A stretch of DNA of 64,000 bases from assembly GCA_037447655.1 (NCBI GenBank), contig JBBHKE010000573.1, positions 96,001 through 160,000 of the forward strand. The letters are read 5' to 3'. A model generated the notes under the pieces. The model was given only the letters and a program-made list of their open reading frames with translations. It had not been told where the DNA came from and did no database searches. Source of the DNA: Zygnema cylindricum. Taxonomy: Eukaryota; Streptophyta; Zygnematophyceae; Zygnematales; Zygnemataceae. Shown one piece after another: positions 50,801 to 61,338 of this stretch. Within the stretch, counting starts at the first letter, position 1. Every line of letters begins with the position of its first letter. The position numbers and the translations under genes were made by a program.

Positions 50801-53800
50801 TAAACTTGGAAATCATCTCCAACAAAATAACTGAATACGAAGGTCCTTCAGATGCTGCATAGCTTAAGAGGGCAAAACAACTCTTTCGCAACAGATAAGA
50901 TAGCCAACAAAAACAAGAAAAAAAGCGGAAAATGGGTAGTTGAATAGGGAAAGTAACCTGTCTTTCCGGTTTTTTTTTGGCAGGTGTTACTTTGCAAGCG
51001 TGCAATTGAGCCCTGTCAGGGACGTTGGGGAATTCCACAAGGTATTTTCCGCAAAAACTATAAAACGCACAAACAAGAGACTATAAGGCCGAAAATTTTG
51101 TCACAGTTTAAACTGTTTTCTATATGTTTGTAAAAGGTAAGGCGATTCAAACTAAACCTTCAAAATCAAAATCAAACTCTATCTTTCAAAATTTTTATAG
51201 AAATTTCCATGTAGAAACACCAGTCCTATCTCCTCGCCTGGTTTTCCCCCAGTATTTGTGTTTTTCACACTTACTGTTTTTGCTCATGTATCAACGTTGC
51301 TAGTTTTAAATCAAAAATACTGTGGAAACTTGTTCCCTTTGGCAAACAAATCTTTGACCACGTCGGTTTCAAATACATACTAAAATTCAGCTCCCATAAG
51401 TTATGGTCACCTAATAGTCTTTGTACTTCTTTAAACCTGAAGGCGTTAGCTCTCTGAGCAATGAAAGTTGGGTTTTTCGCTAAAACTGGTCATGACAGGA
51501 TTCATGGAAATGGGGGAAAGTGCGAGAGAGGGGGCAGCGAGAGAGGTGATGGAGGAGGCCGGGGCGATTGCAGAATTGGGTCCTTTATTGGCTGTGTACA
51601 ATGTACCTGGTCAAGTGAGTTTCCTGCTCTTTGCTGGTTCTGTTCAAAAGAGCTCATTGTCTTTGAACGTTAATATGTTAAAAGTACAATGTTCCTCGCT
51701 ATTAGTGTCAATATCACAAATTCTGTTGTGCTCTTTGTTTGACCCAAAAATTGTAAAATAACGTTAATAGCACTAATTTAAGGAGTGGACAAGAAGTCGA
51801 CACACGATCAAGTCTCAAATTAGTACGGGTAATTATAATTCCATATTAATACTGATAGTTTTTCTGGCTCTAATAGCTACTATTAGTGTTAGGAATTTGT
51901 TTGACTTTGCTTAATACGATAAATAAGATTACTGCAGGTTTTAATGAGGCTAGTGTTCCTAGAAACTGACAAAGGAGACCTGACACTTTTATTTTGCCTG
52001 GAATTCAAGGAGGGGGTTTGGTGAGAACATTGAATTTCAAGCCTGGTTTCTGAATGCTTGTGTAAAAGAGAAATGAACAAATAGTCCATATCTCAGAAGG
52101 GCACGATAGCTGAGAGAAATTTAGACTGCGTAATTTTGAATGCGTTACCTGAGGCCATTGATTTGGAATTTTGGGGAACGAGTTGATTTACAGGTTCAGC
52201 TGCTATACTTGGGGCGTTTGAAATCATCTTATCTATCACCTGGTACGTTTTCCAGAATGTTTTCTTGGTTCGGATTGTCGTCTGACAGTTTACGCTCACA
52301 GCCTAATGATGTCTGAAATACTTTTGATTGCAAAGTTTTACGTACAAAATCTCAGTATTCAGGCAGATCATGTGTTGTTTATCAATGTTAGACATAGTAA
52401 TAATAATTTTTCCAAATTTATATATTATTTTATCAATATCGGGGTTCTTCCATCCATGTAAAGCTATTCTGGGGGTCTACTGCTCACCCTTATTAGTGTG
52501 GAACACTTATAATTTACTTTTTGGAATTTTGTATTTTTCTTGTAATGACAGGCATTGAGAGCCTGGAGGCTCGATTGGTTACATGGGAGGAAATAGCCGA
52601 CCTTGATCTTGCCTTCCCTACGGTGAGACCTGTCAAGATAGGGAATCATTCTTCTCTCTGTCATTTTTTGGATTCTTCCATTGTGCTTGTTCCGGGACCT
52701 GGTTCTGTGTGTGACATTATAATGACTCTGTGAAGCAATCAAATTCTGTTTTGCCTTTTGTTGAAAACAGAGTGAGAGGCATCTTTGTCCTGTGCTTGTT
52801 CATATCAGAGTTCAAATGTGCAGAAACAATTTGAATGGTTACCCCGCACTATATGCTTATATGGTTTTTTTGAGTATAATATGCATATACTACGGGGAAA
52901 CATCATATAGCATGTCCAGTTGTTTTCGCACATTTAAACTATGGTTTGTATTGCACGAAAGCACTGATTATCCCTCTTTAAGTTAAATTCTAGAAATGGC
53001 AAGACCAGCTGAAAACAACAGGGCAATAAGCAAACTTTGAAAGCACCAAAATATAAGTGGCGAGTAAAGAAAAAGCAGACGAAGTTAATAGAACGGCTAA
53101 AAGAGAACTGTGACGTGACATCAGGCAATGTAATTTAAATTCATTTGATGTAATTTGATGGATTTGATCTTCTAAAATGCCAGTTCTCTACTAGTGTCAA
53201 TGTAAAAAGTAGATAGATGATTTTCTGTAACATGATTGACAATTTTTTCAGGTCAACATTTTGATAGAATGCTATTACTCATAGCTTTTAGTTGGTGTTT
53301 TGAATGAAATATGACAATGTGCATTGACTCTGAGTGCGAAGTTTTTTAGTGGCAGTTATGGAGTTCAACTGTCTAGCGTCTAAATGGGCATATAAATAGG
53401 AACTGTTATGCATTTGACACTGTCGTGACTTGAATCTTAAACCAATTCCTTTTTAATGTGTCACTATGTTGAGATACTTCGTGTGATTGATAAAATTATT
53501 CCTCTGTATTGTTTGTTGTACCGGGTTTGCTCTTTATGTCAGCCATCGCAAAGTAGCCCTCAATACCCTTCACTAATGAAGTTGCACAGCTTTCCACCTT
53601 AGTTTGAGGAGAAAAGTCGACCGTTTGATTCGTTTTCTGCTGTGCGAATAGTGTGAAAGCCGTTCGGATTAATTTCTAGCTAATTTTACTTTTTTATAGC
53701 ATAACATAGGATGACACAAACATGTGGCAGATCTAATAACAGGATGTGATAGACCCCTTTTTATTCATTATGTGACATGATGTAGCACCACGTTTGGTAT

Positions 53801-54162
53801 GTGTAAAATTAAAGTCTATAGAACGGGACTTTTTGTAGGACTTCTCCTTCAGCATTTGCACATTTCGAACATAAATGTTGCACATGAGCTCCACATGAAA
53901 GTACTTGAAGTGGCATACGTCGTGACATATGTCACATTGGAGGACTTTCTAAAGTGTTCCTAGAAAACCCATCATAAACTAAAGTGGCATCGCTGGTCTT
54001 TGGGTACAGGTGGGATGGGCTTTGGAGTATGCAAAGAAGGTCATGGGACAGACAAAATTTGTACCCCAACAAAGGGTGAAAGTTTTGGGGGAAGGAGGAC
54101 CAGCTTCAGGCTCCTTTATGGAAGAAGTTTCCTCGTGGAAACCTTTGATTTCAAAGTTTTGA
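47840..54162 (+). CDS. NUDX23-like Nudix hydrolase, probably plastidic, 312 aa, nine exons
   Basis: Exons are 47840-48016, 49569-49681, 50252-50328, 50463-50566, 50984-51041, 51499-51614, 51938-52015, 52560-52622 and 54010-54162 (313 codons with stop). Residues 1-60 are rich in Ser, Pro and Leu and almost lack acidic residues, like a chloroplast transit peptide. A zinc-ribbon-like segment follows (KFCSQCGEP, VCSDSSCNFVHYTNPKLVVGAI), then VLLCKRAIEPCQGRW. The Nudix box GFMEMGESAREGAAREVMEE fits G-x5-E-x7-REUxEE. LEARLVTWEEIADLDLAF is the conserved post-box segment. Plant NUDX23 hydrolyses FAD and ADP-ribose and tunes flavin levels in plastids. The same substrate here is inferred. The exon 7-8 junction is ambiguous (donor 52016 or 52021), and part of the usual PGxES motif is missing. 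The C-terminal 50 residues are not typical of NUDX23. Confidence 0.82.
51687..51904. mobile_element. candidate CACCG-family relative in Nudix intron 6
   Basis: CGCTATTAGTGTCA on the left and CTCTAATAGCT on the right form the subterminal inverted motif of the CACCG family. A TA precedes the left end. The termini themselves are degraded and the right arm has an extra TATTAGTG block, so the limits are approximate. It ends about 33 bp before exon 7. Confidence 0.45.
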
Positions 54163-54785
54163 AGGCAAGCAGAAACTGGAGAAAGTAGAAATGGAACAAA
54201 GTTATATTATGGAAAACTTTAAGAAAAATGTTGGGGAACTCGTATACTGCAGAACATGCAGTGGTGGATTTAGAGAGAGTTCCTCCAATTAGTATTTAGT
54301 CTACTGGTTTAATGGTAGAACAAGAATTGTTCCTTGTGTCACGTGTTCAACTGCTCGAAACTGATGCTCGCATTTATTATTAGGCAAATTATTGGCATGC
54401 GTATATCGTCAGTTTTATCCGATTAGGTTTTCAAGTCGGCAAGCACTGGTTATTAGTTATCATATTCCTCGGTTGCATAGGGGGTCTAGAAGAGTTTTGT
54501 TAAGCAATTACCGCGAGGACTAGTGAATGTAACCACTTGCCTTGGTTGCTTTAATAGTTACTGTTTTTTTCCCATCCTGTTAATGTTGCATACTGTTTCA
54601 TTGTTCGCTTAATTAGGCTGGGAATTTTGGTGCAAAGTTATGGCTGACTGAAAACATATCATTTCTATGTCTTTTAGTTGGGATAAATAACTCACAGCTT
54701 GGATGCAATTGTGTTTTTATGATTTTATACTTCATGTACTTTTTGATATAGTAGAGCCTGTGCAGGTTTGTCCTACCCCAAAATG

Positions 54786-54970
54786 TACACTTGGGTCCCT
54801 ATTAGTGTTAATAACACTCAATTTGGTTTTGGTTTTTTCTGCCCTCTTAATAACGTTAATAATTCTAATTCTTGACTCTATGTTTTTTTACTTTTCACAA
54901 TTGTTCACATCATTCATACGAAACAATCCACCTGTTCATAATTTCTCTACTCTAATGGGGACTCACAATG
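54786..54970. mobile_element. candidate TIR element related to the CACCG family
   Basis: GGGTCCCTATTAGTGT near 54791 and ACTCTAATGGGGACTCA ending near 54966 form imperfect inverted ends with the family's TATTAG motif. TA precedes the left end. No ORF is present. Confidence 0.45.
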
Positions 54971-55987
54971 ATGCAATTTTAAGATTAACCTGTCGTTGTT
55001 ATATCAGGTCTAAAATAATAAGACTTCATTAAGAAAACAAGAGGTTAAGCCATCTGAGTACATGGGAACAAACTTTAACATATTGGTCCTTAACAGTATC
55101 GAATTTGCTTGGTCACTTTTCTTCTTTTTTTTTGCTTTGTCGTACCCAAACAATCGACAATTCATTTGTGATAGACTCATCAATATATTCATTGATATAT
55201 TCGTTGTCACCTATTTTGCCGACTTCTATCCAAAGCAATCTATCATATTCTATGTATTTGTATTACTGTTAGAGAACAGTCCGCTATGTTGATTCATCGA
55301 CGATGAAATATGACATCATGGTTATACAGGTGAATTTAATCAACACTAATCTAGGTTTTACAAATATAGCAATAAAGTACATTAGAAATACATAATTAAT
55401 ACAACATTTTGACTATATATTCTTACTTATTGTTACCTTCCCTCTTTGCGCACTACTATTCTTTCACCATCTCTCTACCTTCCTCAGGTAATAATGTCCT
55501 GGTCTCTCTCCCTTGCGGTTGACGAATGGCACTCATCAGGACGACCATGAATGAGGACCGTCATTGCCCTTGCTCGTTACGTCGCCTGACACGTGTCGAC
55601 CTCTGCTCTCCCTCCTCGCTCCCTCCCTTGAGCGGCTCATAACACACATGTTGCTGACCCTCTGCTGTTGTCCCCCTCACAGTTTCTGCCAGAACTTAAC
55701 TTCCTTTTTGGCAACCAACCAAAGTGTGTTGCTGCGTCACCGCCTGCTCTCCCTCCTTCCACTCCCTCCAGATACGAGGGCATCTGTGTGTTAGGGTGTC
55801 CTCTAGACTAGAGTTTTCTTTTGCGACCCGGTTACACGACTATGCTATCTGACTGGTTATATCCCCAAGCTTTTCAACCCTCAGGTGCTTTTTGCTCTTC
55901 TAACGAGGCGTTTCAACCACTGTCCTTCCTACCTCACCTGCCACCCCCACCAATCATCGCTCGCTGCATTCAACGATCGCCTAACGG

Positions 55988-56083
55988 ACATCATCCAGGA
56001 TTTGTTGGGCTACATCATCCAGGATTTGTTGGGCTACGTCATCCAGGATTTGTTGGGCTACATCATCCAGGATTTGTTGGGCT
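55988..56083. repeat. 24-bp tandem repeat, four units
   Basis: Four exact-length units of ACATCATCCAGGATTTGTTG plus GGCT are present, with one substitution (A to G at the third base) in unit 3. Twenty-four is a multiple of three. Two frames are open through it, giving an eight-residue repeat such as HHPGFVGL or YIIQDLLG. Confidence 0.92.
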
Positions 56084-56936
56084 GTAGGGCCTTTCATGGC
56101 AAATCTGGTCTATGGCTCGTACTAAGGCATCCCTTCCCATCTCCATGGGGGTCTTGGGTTCAATATCTCCGGCTCGGGTGGCTCCTGGCGCCTATCTGAG
56201 GAGTTAGGGTACGTCCCCATGTGTTAAAGTATCGACTTTATTTCGTCGTTTTCACCCAAAACGCAGTTCCGTACGAGAAAAACTTTAGCCGTACAAAAAA
56301 ATCAAGTCTTGAAAAGTACAGCAAACGTCAAGTCGATACTTTGAATGTACTTCATGTTTGTCGTCATATTAACAAATTTTGGCGTTTTCCTTTTTTCGAC
56401 CCCCGGGCAAGAGAATCCCGCAAGTCAAAAAACTTTATCAAAAATCACCTCGCGAGGTGATTTCAGAGAAAGTACCGCCCAAACAACGAATGCAAAACGG
56501 CCCACGCACGCGCCACACGCGTGGAAAATTTTTAGGTGGATAAAAAAAAACAATTTGTCGCTTTGCGAACTGTACGTTTTTTTTTTTTCCAGGGGTCTTT
56601 CGCAACCAGCGTCATTTCGCCCAAGGTGAAATCCGCCGAGTAGCTTCACCTCCTTCTACCGTACACTCTCCACCTACCGTACACTCTCTCCCACTTCCAC
56701 TATCACGCTCCCTCACACTCCATGTCTCCCGTTCTCTCACATTCAATATAAGGAGTCAAAAGAACGCTAGTTGGCCAAGAACTCGAAATAATAGAACGAG
56801 AGCCGTTTTTCAACAACGTAAAAGGTATTTTTTCCTTATTTATATTATGTGTCATATTTTTTTTTCTTTTTTTTTATTTATTTATCATTATATCTTGTTT
56901 TTTTTTTTTTTTTTTTTTTTTTTCTTTTAGGCATCC

Positions 56937-57600
56937 CCTTTGATTATTTGCGTCGTTTTTTTGCATTTTTTTCCCAAAAGTATTTTTTAGGGTTCTTCCG
57001 CAAAATCTGATCTGATTCTTTTATTAGTGTCCAATTACTCTTTTTTTTTTCTCGTCTTATCATTTTTTTGTAAAGATGCTTTCTAGACTAAGCAATTCCA
57101 CCCTATTTCCTAAAGTAAATTGCCGTAAATGTCGTTATTTTACATTTTGAGTTCTTTTTTTTTTCTTTTTTCATTATGTTTTACCTTTTTTTGTTCCGTT
57201 TTTTTGTTTTTCCTTATTCTTTTTTCTTTTTTCCTTTGATTATTTTCCTCCTCATATTTATTGCTATGAATCCCCTAAGTATATTCTCCCTTTGCCCGCA
57301 AAATCTGATTTTTATATTTTATTAGTGTCAAATTTCTATCTTTTTTTCCTTGTTTAATCATTTGTTTGTAAACCTACTCTATGAACTGGGCAATTTTACC
57401 CTAAATCTTAAAGTAAACTGCTTTAAATTCCAAATGTTTAAGCCCTAAAAGTCGTTATTCACATTCCGCGTCCAGTTTTGTCTTCTTTTTTCTTCATGTT
57501 TTATCTTCTTCAGGTTATTTTTTTATGCTTTCCATTGGTTATTACCCTCAATTTTTTGCCTTTTTTTTCCTCTAAGTATTTCTTCCTTTTTTCAGCACCT
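56937..57600. repeat. internal tandem repeat, period about 296 bp, about 2.2 units
   Basis: Units begin at 56937, 57233 and (partial) 57532 with CCTTTGATTATT or CCATTGGTTATT. Later in each full unit come CGCAAAATCTGAT, TTTATTAGTGTC and the TAAAGTAAA(T/C)TGC motif. The units are clearly diverged. They sit in the T-rich 5' part of the Harbinger-like element, possibly its leader or intron. Confidence 0.75.
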
Positions 57601-58564
57601 TCTTATTACATTCTTCTATGAATGCCTAGCTTCCTTCTTCTTTCCCTTGTTTTGCTGTTGGCGGCCCTGCTGCGCAGCTGCGTGTTTTGACCCTTTTTTG
57701 ACTTCTTCTATTGTGTCGTAGGTTGGTGTTTTGGATATTATTTGGAAATTTGAAAAGTGGATGGTACACTACACTCCGCAAACGCAAAATGTCTGTGCTA
57801 CTTTGTTTTTTGCGCCTGAAACATTAGGCCCCTAAACATGTCCATATGCTTCACTTTTTTGATAATTTTAGGGTATTTACAGTTTTCGTGAAGTTTGTCT
57901 ACACTCTCTCCCGACCGGTTCTTTGGACGACATCAAGTCCTTTATTTCAAACAATCGGTAACCTGTCTTTAATTTTTTTTGCAGTTGAGAGTATTGGCGG
58001 TCGAAGAAAAAAACAAGACAATTCAAACAAAAGTGGTTGACACATGCAGTAAGCAGGTGAAGCTTCTTTCTCAAGTACACAGGAAATTCGTGTCAATGAA
58101 TACAAAAGTATCAGTTTAAGGTTGCATGATTTTCTTGTTATGTTATCCGGTAGAAAATAGGTCGTCACTTGTTTCTTAAGTTGATGGGGAACCCTATGGA
58201 TACCTCTAATTGGCCGTAAGAATGTCCCTATTCATTTTTTGTTATTAATATTTAATTCTCTTTATTGATATCAATAACGACCTTTTTCAAGCCAGGCATT
58301 AGCAATCTATAGTTGAGGTAGCTCTTGCTGCTCTTGCTGCTCACCAGTTTGCTCACCATTTACTGCTGCTCTTGCTATGGGTTGTAAAATTGGGGCCTAA
58401 TTACGACATTTTGAAAAAATCTAGTTGTAGATTGCTTACAAATTTGTCTCGTTCTGTGTGTTGCAAAGTATTTTTGAATTGCGGTATGAAATGAACAAAA
58501 AACGTAAAAAATCAATTGAAGAAGATTAAATAATAACTTACACCTTTTATCTCACCCTATCGCT

Positions 58565-59941
58565 ATGACACCCTGCACAGGTAAAATGTCAGGAAACGAA
58601 ATGCGCAATTTTTGGTCTCCATACACTAATAACATAAGTGAGCAATTGAACAACACACATTACAATGCGACACCACCTTCTTTTATGAATACGCCTCAAT
58701 TTTTACCCGTAGTTCCTCCTTCTATCCTTGTTGAAACCACACCAAGGGGTACCTCTCACGATTCTGGATTACCACAAGCGCTACAATTATGCCCTCTAAC
58801 CTTTAGCAGCGTCTTCACAAACCTGGATACCTGCAACAACAATCGGAGGTTCCCGATTTCTGGCATGTCATTTTTACCAGTAGTTGTTGTTCCACAAGGT
58901 ACACCATTATCAGGAAAAAGACCTTCATCATCAGCTCCTATGTTTTCGGCACAACCGGCCTCCCAAAAAATTGTATTAACCCCTTCCAAAAGGAGAAAAA
59001 CAGCGGATAACATGAAAACTAAAGAAAAAGAAAATCTTATGCCTAAGACCAAAAACGTTAGGTGGGAGTTATTCGAGATAGAGGAGTTGAACCTAGCGAA
59101 AAAAAAAAAAAATACTTACGTCAACCAAAGGGCAAGTGCAAAATCCAAATTTGGGAGTAATGTTGAGAAATGGGAGGAAATTTCTAAAGTCTTGAAGGGG
59201 AGTGGGGTAAATTGAGAATGGAATGAGTGTAAGAAGAAATGGAATAATTTAACTAATGAGTTTAAAAAAATTAAGGACCACAATTCTAAAAGTGGCGTAA
59301 CCCTTTATTTTAACATGCAAAAAAAAGCCAGAACTCGCATGGGTTTGCCTCCCTCCTTTTCGAAGAAACTATTCGAGGAAATGACATGGCTCACCATGAG
59401 GGAGTCGGTGCACCCAAAAGTCACATGGGACACTGGGGACGATCCGCCGTTCGCGAACAATAATGTGGAAGAAAAAGAAGATACAGTGATGTTGGAAAAG
59501 AATCCAATGAGCCAAAATGGTAATGTAAAAGAACCAAATGTGAATGGCGATTATAAGGACGAGAATGGATTTACAAAAGGTGTAGGTGAGGAGAGCAATA
59601 GGGTTGAGGGAGAAGATGAAGGGGGTGAAGTGAAAGGTGCAAGTGAAAAAAAAAGTGCAGGACTTCATTCGCCTCAGCATGAAGATAAGTTCACAACGTC
59701 AAGGAAAAAGAAACGAGATGTACGCAAGGTTAAGCAAGAGAACTCCTCACATATGTCGCAAGAATTCGGTGAAATGTTGGAAAATAGTATGGGAAAAGTA
59801 AACAAGGAACAATTTGAGCGACAAGAAAAACTATCCGACAAGCAATTCGATCGGCTTGAAATTGTTCTTGATAAAGTCGTGGATAAAATGGCGTCGGCAT
59901 TGGATAGAAACACGGATAAAATATTCAGTAGTAAATTTTAG
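58565..59941 (+). pseudogene. trihelix Myb/SANT-like protein of the Harbinger element, one in-frame stop
   Basis: A single frame of 459 codons runs from ATG 58565 to TAG 59941, broken only by TGA at 59213-59215. The first 150 residues are Pro/Ser/Thr-rich. A basic segment (SKRRKTADNMKTKEK) precedes the DNA-binding domain at about 160-245. That domain has three Trp-containing helices: VRWELFEIEELNLAKKK, FGSNVEKWEEISKVLKGSG and EWNECKKKWNNLTNEFKKI. This is the trihelix Myb/SANT-like fold used by Harbinger accessory proteins, which help bind terminal repeats and import the nuclease. After it come KARTRMGLPPSFSKKLFEEM, an acidic linker and a C-terminal coiled coil with RLEIVLDKVVDKM. The stop lies between helices 2 and 3 and would truncate the domain. 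The otherwise intact frame suggests recent inactivation or readthrough. The acidic and basic composition outside the domain is typical of such proteins. Confidence 0.8.
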
Positions 59942-60953
59942 TGAGTTTTTTTTTGCTAGTTTTTTTGACAGGCAAGGAATGGTTAGTATTCATTTCGATG
60001 TGTACCATATGTGGTTGAGCACTTGATGAGAAACCAAGTTTTCCGAGTTTCTTCTATATAACTTCCAAACACTTTTAGTTTGTTTATTTTGATGTCAAGC
60101 ATGAAGTTGACCAGTTTGAAGGTCTTGGTATATTGATCAATACAAAAACAAATTGTGAAGCAAACAAGTTTATTTATTGTGTTGTTTTTCACATAAGTGA
60201 TGTATATTTCATGTTTTTGGTTTGTTGATTTTGATATATGACATGTTTTTCATGTTATGTTTGTTGTTCTTTTATAAAAAAAAGGTGAATATTTTATGTT
60301 TGTGTTACGAAAATATTCGCATCATTTTTGCCATTTTGAGTTGTGAAACCATTGACGACTTCATCCAAGCTACTAGGAAGTGTATTTTGAATTTGGATTG
60401 GATGCGTAAGTTTAAACATTCATTTTTATGCATGCGTTGTGTTTTTCGTTGTAGTCATGTTACTCAAAACCATGAATGAAAAACAACAGGCGTCACTGAA
60501 TTTACAAATTCAAAACAAAAGTATACGTGGAGGGAATGGGTTAAAAAAATTTAAAAAGCAAATATAAAAAAAGTTCAAAAAGCAACAAACTACGAATAAG
60601 GGAGAGTGAGAGGGGGAGGGAGAGAGAGAGAGAGAGGGAGTGAGAGAACAAAACTACAAAAACACTTTGAAAGAATAAGAAAGAATTTAAAAAAAAAACA
60701 TGTAATCAAAAACCAACGACAAACATCAATAGGTTGATCAAAGATAAATTTCGTCATGGAGAAAGAAACTGGAAGTGGGTCGCGATGATAATAATGCCAA
60801 ATCGCCGTACCTTTCAAGTTCCAAGATGACGCAAAATGTATTTGAGTTTTTGCCCATTTTTCGTACGGCGTAATATTTTCAAGTAGGAAGTCCCATTTTC
60901 TGTGTAAATGACGGAAAAAAACCCTTACTTGAACACATGGGGACACGCCCTTA

Positions 60954-61204
60954 CTAAGCAACCACTTCAAATCAAAACACGTATGTAAAAACTTGTTTAC
61001 AGACGTTAAGCGATGTAACCGAGGCCTCTGTAATACATAAAATTTTGTTGTCCGTACTATTACAGAATTGTTACTTTTTTGCCGGTTACATTTTGCGGCG
61101 TCTACCTTTTAAGTCACGGAACGAAAATCACATCGTACGTGGCGTATCAGACAATATGTCTTTTTCGCTAAAATAACATATTATATAAAAATACAAAATA
61201 TTAA
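60954..61204. repeat. fragment related to the right part of the 7484 Harbinger-like element
   Basis: ACCGAGGCCTCTGTA and TGTCCGTACTATTACA near 61018-61065 are shared in the same order with 8136-8187. The match lies immediately outside the TTA duplication of the large element, so the large element probably inserted next to or into this older copy. Confidence 0.6.
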
Positions 61205-61338
61205 ATTTAAAAGATACTATATATCGCGATGGTTTATGTTGGTGTCGGTACGATATATCAAGGATTCTGCTCAATCGATACTCGATATATCGAATATTGA
61301 AATTATCGCGATATGAATTTACCCGATACCCAACACTA
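61205..61338 (-). mobile_element. terminal fragment of a hAT-like MITE
   Basis: Read on the minus strand this begins TAGTGTTGGGTATCGGGTA and continues with TCGCGATAAT and ATTCGATATATCGA, matching the left arm of 29173-29599. The opposite terminus is missing. Confidence 0.75.

Larger units (their letters stand above)
54163..56203. other. 3' flank of the Nudix gene and intergenic DNA
   Basis: No gene is recognised. The stretch 55564-55794 is an open frame rich in Leu/Pro/Ser in CT-rich DNA, judged to be chance. At 56113 TGGCTCGTACTAAGG and at 56154 GGGTTCAATATC are spaced like tRNA A and B boxes, so a tRNA-derived SINE fragment is possible but weak. The region ends at the TTA duplication of the large Harbinger-like element. 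Confidence 0.4.
56207..60950 (+). mobile_element. 4.74-kb PIF/Harbinger-like element carrying a Myb/SANT ORF
   Basis: The left end is GGGTACGTCCCCATGTGTT at 56207 and the right end is its inverse with changes, ending CCC at 60950. Twenty-one of the first 25 bases match. A weaker inverted match continues for about 100 bp and includes CGTACGA-type motifs. TTA flanks both ends (56204-56206 and 60951-60953), the canonical PIF/Harbinger duplication. These elements usually encode a DDE nuclease and a Myb-like accessory protein. Here only the Myb/SANT-like frame (58565-59941) is found. Between 56210 and 58560 the DNA is T-rich, with a 296-bp internal repeat and no transposase. The element appears inserted beside a sequence related to the right end of the 7484 element (60970-61070). 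Confidence 0.8.

Noticed and set aside
55564-55794. Leu/Pro-rich plus-strand ORF
   Set aside because: The composition is explained by CT-rich DNA. It has no homology I recognise and no matching exon context.
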